Below, one piece after another: positions 47,493 through 56,233 of a stretch of DNA of 64,000 nucleotides. The notes beneath the pieces were generated by a model, which was not told the DNA's origin, searched no databases, and saw only the letters and a list, made by a program, of their open reading frames with translations. This stretch comes from Mycolicibacterium hippocampi. GTDB taxonomy: Bacteria; Actinomycetota; Actinomycetes; Mycobacteriales; Mycobacteriaceae. Positions within the stretch are counted from its first letter, which is position 1. Each line of letters opens with the position of its first letter. The stretch is taken from assembly GCF_010723735.1 (NCBI RefSeq), contig NZ_BLLB01000002.1, positions 4,898,001 to 4,962,000 on the forward strand. The letters are read 5' to 3'. Position numbers and translations under genes: made by a program.

Positions 47493-47912
47493 TCAGGCTG
47501 GCGTGAGGGTGAAGGCGGTGGCCCCGACCGGCCCGCCGCCCCCGCACGGGTTTGGCCCGTTGAGCGTGTACACGCCGTTCGTGCCGTCTAGATTGAACGT
47601 GTACCTCGCGACGATGTCGACGGCACGCCCGTCCGGGCATGATGCCCCGGCCGGCACGAACTGGTCGAGGACGTACTGCGACCCCTGAACCCTTGCCTGG
47701 CCCTGGTCTCTGTTGAGCGTGACATTGAACAGGTTGATACAGCCGGGACCGCAACTGTCGACCCGCAGCGTGTTGTCCGTGACGACGCCGTTGGCCATGA
47801 CACTTCTGTACAGGTAGACACCGGGTGCGAGATCGGCATTGGCCGGTGTGGCCAGGGCGACGCTGCCAACCGCGAGTCCGATGGCGGCCACGCCGCCGAT
47901 CCCATACTTCAT
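47493..47912 (-). CDS. Secreted conserved mycobacterial protein
   Basis: A 139-residue protein with a clear signal peptide (cleavage after ATPANA, about residue 26) and no membrane anchor. The mature part has four cysteines (DSCGPGCINLF, ASCPDG, NPCGGG), likely forming two disulfides. It resembles Rv1291c-type secreted proteins by position and layout. The ribosome binding site GGAGG stands before ATG 47912. Function is unknown. Confidence 0.75.
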   Translation of the reverse strand: MKYGIGGVAAIGLAVGSVALATPANADLAPGVYLYRSVMANGVVTDNTLRVDSCGPGCINLFNVTLNRDQGQARVQGSQYVLDQFVPAGASCPDGRAVDIVARYTFNLDGTNGVYTLNGPNPCGGGGPVGATAFTLTPA

Positions 47913-48058
47913 CGTGCCTCCGATCAGCGAACCTCGGCCAGTCTAAGTAGCCACGACCAGACGACGGAGCGTTTTCGCAAGTCAAGCTGCCCACTGGCTC
48001 TACCGACCAACCAGGTGGTTAGTCTGCAGAGAGGAACCCATTCGAGCAGGAGGCTGCC

Positions 48059-49216
48059 ATGCAGTTGGCGCTGACACCCGAGGAAGCCGCCTTCCGCGAC
48101 GAGCTTCGCAACTTCTATCGCACCGAGATCCCGGCCGAGATCCGCGAGCGGACCCGCATCGCCGCGGAGGCCAATCGCGAGGACATCGTCACCACGCACA
48201 AGATCCTCAACGACAACGGCCTGGCGGTACCCAACTGGCCGGTCGAATGGGGCGGCAAGGACTGGACCGCGACCCAGCAGCAGATCTGGCTCGACGAGAT
48301 GCAGCTGGCCAGCGTCCCCGAACCGCTGACCTTCAACGCGAACATGGTGGGACCGGTGATCGCCGAGTTCGGCTCCCAGGAGGTCAAGGAACGCTTCCTG
48401 CCGCCCACCGCCGCGCTGGACATCTGGTGGTGCCAGGGATTCTCCGAGCCCGAGGCCGGCTCGGACCTGGCCTCGCTGCGGACCACGGCATTGCGCGACG
48501 GTGACAGCTACGTCGTCAACGGCCAGAAGACGTGGACGACGCTGGGCCAGTACGCCGACTGGATCTTCTGCCTGGTCCGCACGGACCCCGACGCGCCGAA
48601 GAAGCAGGCGGGCATCTCCTTCCTGCTCATCGACATGAACGCGCCGGGCATCACGTTGCGGCCGATCAAACTGATCGACGGCAGCTATGAGGTCAACGAG
48701 GTCTTCTTCGAAGACGTCCGAGTGCCCGCCGACCAACTCGTCGGCGAAGAGAATCAGGGCTGGACCTACGCGAAGTTCCTACTGGGCAACGAGCGCAACG
48801 GCATCGCCCAGGTGGGCCGCACCAAGCTCCGCCTCGCCGAGATCAAGGCGCGGGCACAGTCGAACGGCCTGATCGACGACCCACTGTTCGCCGCACGACT
48901 GGCAGAAGCCGAGAACGACATCCTCGCGCTGGAACTGACCCAGATGCGGGTCGCCTCGGGCTCACAGGGCGGCAAGGCGAACCCCGCGTCGTCGGTGCTG
49001 AAGCTGCGCGGCAGCCAGTTGCAGCAGCTGGCGACCGAGCTGCTGTTGGAGGTCGCCGGGCCCGACGCGTTGCCCTACGACGCCGACGGCGTCGCCTCCC
49101 CGCAGTGGGCGCAACACAGCGCGCCGCGCTACCTGAACTACCGCAAGACCTCGATCTACGGCGGCAGCAACGAAGTGCAGCGCACCATCATCGCGTCGAC
49201 CATTCTCGGATTGTGA
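48059..49216 (+). CDS. Acyl-CoA dehydrogenase, first subunit of a pair
   Basis: A 385-residue FAD enzyme of the acyl-CoA dehydrogenase family. FAD/substrate blocks are WCQGFSEPEAGSDLASLRTT and VNGQKTWTTLGQYADWIFCL, and the C-terminal YGGSNEVQRTIIAS. AGGAGG precedes ATG 48059. A second, diverged acyl-CoA dehydrogenase follows after eight bases; such pairs form alpha2beta2 heterotetramers in mycobacterial steroid and lipid degradation. The substrate cannot be read from the sequence. Confidence 0.9.
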   Translation: MQLALTPEEAAFRDELRNFYRTEIPAEIRERTRIAAEANREDIVTTHKILNDNGLAVPNWPVEWGGKDWTATQQQIWLDEMQLASVPEPLTFNANMVGPVIAEFGSQEVKERFLPPTAALDIWWCQGFSEPEAGSDLASLRTTALRDGDSYVVNGQKTWTTLGQYADWIFCLVRTDPDAPKKQAGISFLLIDMNAPGITLRPIKLIDGSYEVNEVFFEDVRVPADQLVGEENQGWTYAKFLLGNERNGIAQVGRTKLRLAEIKARAQSNGLIDDPLFAARLAEAENDILALELTQMRVASGSQGGKANPASSVLKLRGSQLQQLATELLLEVAGPDALPYDADGVASPQWAQHSAPRYLNYRKTSIYGGSNEVQRTIIASTILGL

Positions 49217-49224
49217 GGTAGACC

Positions 49225-50331
49225 ATGGACTTTCAACTCAGTGAAGAGCAGGTCCTGCTGCGCGACACCACCAGAAACGTGCTGTCGCGCACCTACGACC
49301 CCGAGAGCAGGCTCAAGGTCCTCGACAGCGACCTGGGCTGGAGCCGCGACGTGTGGACCCAGCTGGCCGAGATCGGCATCCTCGGACTGGGATTCGAAGA
49401 GGACGCCGGTGGTCAAATCGAGGTTCAGGTGGTGGCCACCGAGATCGGTCGACGCCTGGCGCCCGAGCCGGTGGTGCACGCGGCGCTGGGACCGGGCAGC
49501 CTGATCGCCGACGTGGGCACCGCGCAACAGCGCGCGCTGCTCGACGAGGTCGCCGCGGGTGAGCGGCTGCTGGCGTTCGCGCATTCGGAACCCGGAATGC
49601 GGCTGCCCACCGGGACATTGACGACAAGCGCTGCCCGAGAAGGCGATTCGTGGACGCTAAGCGGGCGCAAGAATCCGGTGTTGGCCGGGGACTGTGCTGA
49701 CACCCTGGTGGTCAGCGCCGCCCTACCCGACGGCGGCACCGGTTTGTTCCTGGTCGATGCCGCGGCCGTGACGCGGCGGCCGTACCGCACCTTCGACGGT
49801 CAGCGCGGCGCGCAGATCGACCTCGACGAGGTCGCCGCCGAACCCCTCGGCGAGCCGGCCGACGCCGGCGCCGCCATCGGCCGCGCGATGGTGCGGATCT
49901 CGTCGGCACTGTGCGCCGAGGCGCTCGGCGCGATGGAGGAAGCCCTGCGCCTGACGACGGAGTATCTGACCCAGCGCAAGCAGTTCGGCGTCACGCTGAG
50001 CAAGTTCCAGACCCTCACCCAGCGCGCGGCCGACATGTACGTCTCCCTCGAACTCGCCCGCAGCATGACGTTGTACGCGGCGATGTCGATTGCGGACGGT
50101 GACCTCGACGAGACCATCGCGGCACGGGCCAAGCTGCAGATCGGCCGCTCAGGGCGCCACATCAGCCAGGAGGCCATCCAGTTGCACGGCGGTATCGGGG
50201 TGACCGCCGAATACCCCGTCGGGCACTACGCCGCGCGGCTCACCGCGATCGAGCACACCCTCGGGTCGTCGCAGGACCAGCTGCATGTGCTGATGGGTCA
50301 GCTCGGCGACTACGAAGTCGTCACCGTCTGA
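49225..50331 (+). CDS. Acyl-CoA dehydrogenase, second subunit of the pair
   Basis: A 368-residue, more diverged acyl-CoA dehydrogenase. The N-terminal MDFQLSEEQVLLRDTTRNVL and C-terminal QEAIQLHGGIGVTAEYPVGH are typical, while the central substrate region is shortened, as expected for the partner subunit. Eight bases separate it from the first subunit gene. The likely job is alpha,beta-dehydrogenation of an unusual acyl-CoA together with the first subunit. Confidence 0.9.
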   Translation: MDFQLSEEQVLLRDTTRNVLSRTYDPESRLKVLDSDLGWSRDVWTQLAEIGILGLGFEEDAGGQIEVQVVATEIGRRLAPEPVVHAALGPGSLIADVGTAQQRALLDEVAAGERLLAFAHSEPGMRLPTGTLTTSAAREGDSWTLSGRKNPVLAGDCADTLVVSAALPDGGTGLFLVDAAAVTRRPYRTFDGQRGAQIDLDEVAAEPLGEPADAGAAIGRAMVRISSALCAEALGAMEEALRLTTEYLTQRKQFGVTLSKFQTLTQRAADMYVSLELARSMTLYAAMSIADGDLDETIAARAKLQIGRSGRHISQEAIQLHGGIGVTAEYPVGHYAARLTAIEHTLGSSQDQLHVLMGQLGDYEVVTV

Positions 50332-50425
50332 GTCGGGCCGGACGTTAACGGGTATCGCGGCGGATGCGATACAACGGATGAAGGACCGCAACGAGCATCC
50401 AGATAATCAGGCAGAGGAGTGCACG

Positions 50426-50650
50426 ATGCAGGTGAAGAGAGTTCTTGCCGCCGCCGCGATCACCGCAGGTCTCGGATCGGCCGGCCTGGGGTTCGCAGGC
50501 AGCGCCGCCGCAGACGACCGTTGGTGGGCGCCGAAGCCGCCGCCACCCGGCCACGTCGGACAGATCGTCAATGTCCCGCCCGGTCACCTCGGTCAGATCA
50601 TCGGCGTGCCACCGGGACACTGGGACAAGCCGTGGAAGTGGGTCAAGTAG
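50426..50650 (+). CDS. Small secreted Trp/Pro-rich protein
   Basis: A 74-residue protein. Its signal peptide ends near GSAAA (residue ~27). The mature ~45 residues are rich in Pro, Gly and Trp (RWWAPKPPPPGHVGQIVN), with three PPGH repeats and the end GHWDKPWKWVK. GAGGAG precedes ATG 50426. Function is unknown. The coding end is duplicated almost exactly near 59254-59287. Confidence 0.72.
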   Translation: MQVKRVLAAAAITAGLGSAGLGFAGSAAADDRWWAPKPPPPGHVGQIVNVPPGHLGQIIGVPPGHWDKPWKWVK

Positions 50651-50660
50651 CGCCCACCGC

Positions 50661-51551
50661 CTAAAGGCGCAGCGTGGTGCCGGTTTCAGCCTCGGCGAAC
50701 TCCCACAGCGCCCTGGCCGCGTCGTAGTCGCAGGCGTTCGGCGTGCGCCCGCTCAGAGTCGGGCCGCCCTTGAACCCGAACCTGCCGTTGATGCCCACGT
50801 AGCTGCCCGGCGGGATCGGCTCCGAGATGCAGTACAGCGTGGGTGCTGCGCCGGCGTCGATGTCGTTGCCGATCCTGTTGGCGACGGCCTGGGCGGCCGA
50901 GTGGACGGCCGACATCACCCGGGTGTCGGAGATGTTGGTCAGGTTGGAGGAGACCCACCCCGGGTGGGTCAGCTGGGCGGTGACCGGTGATCCCGCTTCG
51001 CGCAGCCGCCGGTCGAGCTCCAGACCCCACAGCATGACTGCCAGTTTCGACCGGGCGTAGGCCGGAAACGACGACCATTCGCGGGTGCGCAGGTGCGGGT
51101 CGTCGAGCGCGAGGTGCGCCCGCTTGTGAGCGTCGGACCCCACGTTGATGATCTGCGAACCCACCCGGTCGAACAGCAGGTTGGTCAACGCGAACGGGCC
51201 CAGGAAGTTGGTGCCGAGGGTGACCTCGAAACCGTCGACGGTCTCGGTCCGGGTCTGCGCGACCAACCCGGCGTTGTTGATCAGGATGTCGACGTCGCCG
51301 TCGAACAGGCCCGGGAATGCGCGAACCGACGACTGGTCGGCGAGGTCGAGTTTCACCACCTCGGTGTCGCCTCCCATCTCGGCGGCGCGCTGCGCGCCCA
51401 GGTCCAGGTTGCGAACCGCCAGGATCACGTGGGCGCCGGCACGGGCGAGAGCGCGTGCCGTCGCCAGTCCTACGCCGTTGGTCGCACCCGTCACGATGAT
51501 GCGCTTGCCGCTGAGATTGCCGAGTCGGCTCGGCGACCAGTCCGAAGTCAC
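50661..51551 (-). CDS. Short-chain dehydrogenase/reductase
   Basis: A 296-residue SDR of the retinol-dehydrogenase-like type. The cofactor loop is VTGATNGVGLATA, NNAG is present, and the catalytic YARSK follows a Ser. A C-terminal extension and LTHPGWVSSN are typical of the subfamily. The start is GTG 51551. It converges on the small secreted protein gene. The substrate is unknown. Confidence 0.88.
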   Translation of the reverse strand: MTSDWSPSRLGNLSGKRIIVTGATNGVGLATARALARAGAHVILAVRNLDLGAQRAAEMGGDTEVVKLDLADQSSVRAFPGLFDGDVDILINNAGLVAQTRTETVDGFEVTLGTNFLGPFALTNLLFDRVGSQIINVGSDAHKRAHLALDDPHLRTREWSSFPAYARSKLAVMLWGLELDRRLREAGSPVTAQLTHPGWVSSNLTNISDTRVMSAVHSAAQAVANRIGNDIDAGAAPTLYCISEPIPPGSYVGINGRFGFKGGPTLSGRTPNACDYDAARALWEFAEAETGTTLRL

Positions 51552-51672
51552 GCAGCGAGATTAGCCGGTGAGATCGTTGACATGACACATCCCGGCTGGT
51601 TGTCTACCGAGAAATGACAACAACTCAGGTCACCGCGGATCACCTGGAATCATCGCTGAGCGGGCTGCGGCC

Positions 51673-52116
51673 ATGAGTGACAGCGCCCGCGAAATCGAGA
51701 ACCTGGTCTACACCTACGCCGAGCGTCTCGACGCTGGGGACTTGGACGGGGTCGCGGCCCTGTTCGCGCACGGACGCATCGCCGGGATGGAGGACGGCCC
51801 GCCGGAAACGGTCTTCACCGGTGTGAGCGGGGTCCGGAAGATGTACGAGATGGCGACCCGCCTCTACGAGGACGGCACCCCGAAGACCAGGCACCTGACG
51901 AGCAATGTCCGGATCGTCGTCGACGACGCGGCCGGCACCGCCGAGGGCGGCGCGTACTACTGCGTCACCCAGGCGACCCCGGACCTGCCGCTGCAGATCA
52001 TCGTGACGGGCCACTACCGCGACACCTTCCACCGCATCGACGGCCAGTGGTGGTTCGACACCCGGATCATGTTCGTCGATCAGGTCGGAGACACCAGCCA
52101 CCACCTGAAGTTCTGA
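51673..52116 (+). CDS. SnoaL-like (NTF2-fold) protein
   Basis: A 147-residue protein of the SnoaL_4/NTF2-like fold: EIENLVYTYAERLDAGDLDG at the start, a central strand pair, and FHRIDGQWWFDTRIMFVDQV at the end. Members act as small isomerases, hydratases or binding proteins in polyketide and steroid pathways. It is followed after five bases by the broken sulfotransferase gene, so it likely heads that operon. Confidence 0.82.
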   Translation: MSDSAREIENLVYTYAERLDAGDLDGVAALFAHGRIAGMEDGPPETVFTGVSGVRKMYEMATRLYEDGTPKTRHLTSNVRIVVDDAAGTAEGGAYYCVTQATPDLPLQIIVTGHYRDTFHRIDGQWWFDTRIMFVDQVGDTSHHLKF

Positions 52117-52121
52117 CCGCG

Positions 52122-53324
52122 GTGCCGACGCCCTTCGATCCGACTCAGCTCGCGACGACCGCACAGCACAAAGAGGGGCTGCAGGACTGGGGCCCGCTGC
52201 CGTTCGAGGAGCCGCTGGCGGTGCTGACCGACAGCTACGACACCGCGTATGCCGCCGCCGACCTGAACGACATCGGCGTGCACATCCTGCGCTCCGGTCT
52301 GGTGCACAGCCTGCGGATGCGGTTGCGCGCCCAGGAATGGATCCGCCGCCATCCCGAGATCACCCGGGAGAGCATCGTCGCACCCATCGTGGTGGTCGGC
52401 ATGATGCGCAGCGGAACCACGCTGCTGCAACGGTTGCTGGCCGCTGACGACCGCTTCCACTGCGCGTACGGGTGGGAGGTGGTGGAGGTCGCACCGAAAC
52501 TCGACCACCAGTGGTCGACGGCCGACGAGGACCCTCGCATCGCGATCAGCGAGAAGCGCGAAGCGACGTCGCGGGAGCTGGCTCCGGAACTGTTCGCCAT
52601 CCACCCGATGTACGCCCGCGAACCCGAAGAGGAGATCGTCTTCCTGTCCGACGCGTTCCTGTCCCACGTCCCCGAATCCGGGGCCCACGTACCCGCATAC
52701 CGGGCCTGGATCGACACTCAGGACTTCACGCCGGCCTAAGCGTATCTGCACCGGATGCTGCAGTTCCTGCAGTGGCAGAAGCGCCGGCAGGGGCATTCGG
52801 CGCAGCGGTGGGTGCTCAAGTCCCCCGCCCACCTGGGCTACCTCGATGTGCTGCGGGCTCACTTCTCGGACCTGCACATCGTGCACATGCACCGCGATCC
52901 ACGCGAGACGATCCCGTCGGGCGCCAGTCTCAACGCGACCCTGCACGCCATGCACTCCGACCACGTCGACCGCCACCGCGTGGGCGCCGAATGGCTGGCC
53001 CGCATGGGGTGGACCAACGACCGCGCCATGGCGACCCGGGCTGGCTGGTCCGACGAGTCCGCGCGGTGTACCGACGTCGAGTTCGCCGACGCGGTCGTCG
53101 ATCCGATCGCTGCGGTGGCCCGCGTGTACGACGCGATCGGGGTTCCGTTGACAGCGCATGCCGAGGCGGCGATGCGCCGCTGGCTCGACGTACGGCCGCG
53201 CGAGGTGGCGCGCCCGTCCTACACCGCGTCCGACTACGGCCTGAGCAACGGCCTGATAGACGATCGGTTCGCCGCATACAACTCCCGATTCCGTTCCGCT
53301 GCAAATACTTCGAGGAGGACCTGA
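52122..53324 (+). pseudogene. Sulfotransferase interrupted by an in-frame TAA
   Basis: A single-frame sulfotransferase of about 400 codons. The N-terminal part has the 5'-phosphosulfate loop VVVGMMRSGTTLLQRLL. Codon 52737-52739 is TAA, directly after DTQDFTPA. The same frame then continues AYLHRMLQFLQWQKRR, and carries the 3'-phosphate block HRDPRETIPSGASL and a full C-terminus. Relatives usually have Tyr after TPA, so a one-base change TAT/TAC to TAA is likely. The two halves separate the two PAPS-binding loops, so neither should work alone. Its stop overlaps the DUF1214 gene start. Confidence 0.85.
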
Positions 53325-54577
53325 TGTCTGAGTACCCGGGCGACCCGGTGGCTACCGCGTCACAGCACGAACAGGAACTCGCGGCGCTGGAGCTCACGTC
53401 GCACCCCGTCGTCAAGGCGGCCTACCGCCGGGTCGCCGACACCTGGCTCGGACGGGCCAAAGCCTCCGCCGCGATGCGTTCTGTCTTCGACGATGCGTTC
53501 GCCGAGGTGATGTTCTCCGCGGCCGTGTGGTCGTCGAATCAGGACAAGCTCCGGCCGAAGGTCAGCTGCATCACCCGTCTGGGCCACCCGGTCGACGGCC
53601 GACCGGTCCCCGGATCACGTTGGGGCATCGACAATCCCGACAGCGTGTACCGGGTGATCCCGATCTCCGGCGAGGAGCGTTATGAAATTCGCGGCCGTGT
53701 CGGCGAGAATCGGTTGACGGAGAACTACTTCACGTTGTGGGACGCCCACATGGGCACCGTCGCGGTGCTCAACGGCCGCACCATGGACGTCGAATCCGAC
53801 GGATCTTTTGTGATCCCGGTGGACTCGGACCCGGCCGGTGGCCGGCCCAACCATGTGCAGTCCACGCCTGAAGCACACGAGTTCTACATCCGTGACGTGC
53901 TGCTGAACTGGGACCGCGACGACCCCAACCACCTCTCGGTGCAACGACTCGGCGGCGAACCGTCGGCCCCGGCCCGCACCCTCGACGAGCAGGCCGAGGC
54001 CACCGCGGACATGATGGCCTACTTCGCGAACTTCACCGGAAAGCTCAGCCACGGCATCTACAAGATGGCGCCCAACAACTTCAACCTCGCCTGGTCGGCC
54101 GACAAGGTCGGGGCGATGCGTAACCAGGTGTACGTGATGGGCAGGTTCGACCTGAACCCCGGCGAGGCCTTCGTCGTCGATGTCAGTGACGGTGGAGCCG
54201 AGTACTTCACGGTTCCGCTGAGCAACATCTGGGGCACCACCCTCGACATCGTCGACCGCACCGGCAGTCTGAACAAGGCCCAGTCGGTGCCCAACGAGGA
54301 AGGCACCTACACCTACGTCATCTCCCCCACCGATCCCGGCGTCGCGAACTGGATCGACTCGGACGGCCTCAACGAGGCGATCCTGACGCTCCGGATGGCC
54401 GAGTTCGGCCCGGACGGGCCGACGCAGGATCTCGGCGCACGCGGACGGGTGGTCGCACTCGACGACCTCGAGCGGCAGGTGCCGGGACTGCGCCGGGTCT
54501 CAGCGCAGCAGCGGGCGACCGAACTGGCCGAACGCCGGGCGTCGTATCTGCGCCGGCTACCGGAAGGGACGAACTGA
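53324..54577 (+). CDS. DUF1214-domain protein
   Basis: A 417-residue cytoplasmic-looking protein with GENRLTENYFTLWDAHMGTV, MYKMAPNNF-type and FDLNPGEAFVVDV blocks, and the C-terminal PTDPGVANWIDSDGLNEAIL characteristic of DUF1214. Function is unknown. Members are found next to sulfotransferases and SDRs in mycobacteria. GAGGAGG precedes ATG 53324, which shares a base with the sulfotransferase stop. A second member lies at 57495-58580 in a mirror-image module. Confidence 0.8.
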   Translation: MSEYPGDPVATASQHEQELAALELTSHPVVKAAYRRVADTWLGRAKASAAMRSVFDDAFAEVMFSAAVWSSNQDKLRPKVSCITRLGHPVDGRPVPGSRWGIDNPDSVYRVIPISGEERYEIRGRVGENRLTENYFTLWDAHMGTVAVLNGRTMDVESDGSFVIPVDSDPAGGRPNHVQSTPEAHEFYIRDVLLNWDRDDPNHLSVQRLGGEPSAPARTLDEQAEATADMMAYFANFTGKLSHGIYKMAPNNFNLAWSADKVGAMRNQVYVMGRFDLNPGEAFVVDVSDGGAEYFTVPLSNIWGTTLDIVDRTGSLNKAQSVPNEEGTYTYVISPTDPGVANWIDSDGLNEAILTLRMAEFGPDGPTQDLGARGRVVALDDLERQVPGLRRVSAQQRATELAERRASYLRRLPEGTN

Positions 54578-54578
54578 C

Positions 54579-55412
54579 ATGGGCTGCTGGCTGATCACCG
54601 GGTGCTCCACCGGAATCGGGCGGGAGATCGCCCGCGCGGCACTGGAAGCCGGGCACTCGGTGGTTGTGACGGCGCGCCGGACCGAGACGGTCGCCGACTT
54701 CACCGCCGACTACGGTGACCGCGCGGTTGCCGTGGCTCTCGACGTGACGGACAAGGACCAGATCGCCAACGCGGTGCACACCGCCGACGAAATCTTCGGC
54801 GGCATCGATGTGCTGGTCAACAACGCGGGCAACGGCTACCTGTCCGCGATCGAGGAGGGCGAGGACGAAGCGGTCCGGAAACTGTTCGACACCAACTACT
54901 TCGGCGTGGTGGACACGATCAAGGCGGTGCTGCCCGCGATGCGCGCCCGCCGCAGCGGACACATCGTCAACATCTCGTCAATGACCGGTCTGGTGGCCAA
55001 CCCCCCGAACGCGTACTACTCGTCGACAAAGTTCGCGCTCGAGGCGCTGACCGAGGCGTTGGCCCAGGAGGTCAAGCCCTTCGGCATCAAGGTGACGGCC
55101 ATCGAACCAGGTGCGTTCCGCACCGACTGGGCAGCGCGCTCGATGTGGGAATCATCGACGCCGATCAGCGATTACGACGACAACGTCGGCGCCCGCAAGA
55201 CCATGATCAAGGAGTTCGCGAACCACCTCCCCGGGGACCCTCGCAAGGTGGCGGAGGCGGTGTTGATGGTGACCACTCTGAACGAGCCACCGCTGCGTCT
55301 GTTGCTCGGCCGTGACGTACTCAAGGCGGTGCGGGACAAACTCGCCGCGTTCTCGGCGTCCATCGACGAATGGGAAGCCGTCACCAAGAACGTCAACTTC
55401 CCGAAGGAATGA
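54579..55412 (+). CDS. SDR-family oxidoreductase
   Basis: A 277-residue SDR. The cofactor loop is ITGCSTGIGREIA, NNAGNG is present, and Ser with YYSSTK gives the catalytic site (around residues 138-152). It begins one base after the DUF1214 stop, so it is co-translated with that gene. Subfamily members reduce or oxidise varied hydroxy compounds; the substrate is unknown. Confidence 0.9.
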   Translation: MGCWLITGCSTGIGREIARAALEAGHSVVVTARRTETVADFTADYGDRAVAVALDVTDKDQIANAVHTADEIFGGIDVLVNNAGNGYLSAIEEGEDEAVRKLFDTNYFGVVDTIKAVLPAMRARRSGHIVNISSMTGLVANPPNAYYSSTKFALEALTEALAQEVKPFGIKVTAIEPGAFRTDWAARSMWESSTPISDYDDNVGARKTMIKEFANHLPGDPRKVAEAVLMVTTLNEPPLRLLLGRDVLKAVRDKLAAFSASIDEWEAVTKNVNFPKE

Positions 55413-55414
55413 CG

Positions 55415-56233
55415 ATGGGATCCCTCGATGGGAAGGTCGCGTTCATCACCGGTGCCGCACGCGGCATGGGCCGGGCGCACGCCGTCCGGCTCGCCGGTGA
55501 CGGTGCCGACATCGTCGCCCTCGACATCTGCGCCGAGTTCGACTCCACCGACTATCCGGGCTCGACCCCGGACGACCTGGCCACCACGGTGGAACTCGTC
55601 GAGGGCCAGGGACGTCGGATCCTGGCGCGCCAGGCCGACGTCCGCGATCCCGCATCGGTGGACGCGGTGGTCGCCGACGCCGTCCGGGAGTTCGGCCGCC
55701 TCGACGTCGTGGTCGCCAACGCGGGCATCATCCGGGTGACCGACAGCGACGACCGGCGACAGACGTTCCGCGACGTCGTCGAGGTCAACCTGATCGGCGT
55801 GTGGAACACCGTCGACGCCGCGATCCCGGCGATGATCGCGGGCGGCCGCGGCGGGTCCATCGTGCTGGCCAGCTCCACCCAGGGGATCAAGGCGTCGGGG
55901 ACCGACCGGCCGGGCATCCAGGCCTACAGTGCCTCCAAGCGTGCCCTGGTGGCGCTCATGCAGGGCTGGGCGTCATCGCTTGCGCCGCATTCGATCCGGG
56001 TCAACACCATCCATCCCAGCGGGGTGGCCACCGACATGATCATCAACGAGGCCACCATGGGGCTGGCCGCGGCCGGCGATGAGTGGCTCGCCAGCCAGCA
56101 GAACGCGCTGCCGATCGCCCTGCTGCAGCCGGAGCAGATCGCGGGAGCGGTCGGGTGGCTGGTGTCGGACGCGGCGAACTTCATCACAGGCACGTCCTGG
56201 CCGCTCGACGCGGGTTTCACGCTGCGCAGTTAG
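55415..56233 (+). CDS. Mycofactocin-coupled SDR-family oxidoreductase
   Basis: A 272-residue SDR. GKVAFITGAARGMGRAHAVR, then DIVALDIC, DDLATTVELVEGQGRRILAR and QAYSASKRA fit the mycofactocin-dependent SDR subfamily, which holds a non-exchangeable nicotinamide cofactor. GAAGGA is well placed for ATG 55415; ATG 55409 overlaps it. Its stop overlaps the stop of the converging sulfotransferase by four bases. Confidence 0.87.
   Translation: MGSLDGKVAFITGAARGMGRAHAVRLAGDGADIVALDICAEFDSTDYPGSTPDDLATTVELVEGQGRRILARQADVRDPASVDAVVADAVREFGRLDVVVANAGIIRVTDSDDRRQTFRDVVEVNLIGVWNTVDAAIPAMIAGGRGGSIVLASSTQGIKASGTDRPGIQAYSASKRALVALMQGWASSLAPHSIRVNTIHPSGVATDMIINEATMGLAAAGDEWLASQQNALPIALLQPEQIAGAVGWLVSDAANFITGTSWPLDAGFTLRS

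Noticed and set aside
51583..51617. Short MTHPGWLSTEK reading resembling the THPGWVS motif of the adjacent SDR
   Set aside because: Eleven codons on the opposite strand to the SDR with no further similarity.
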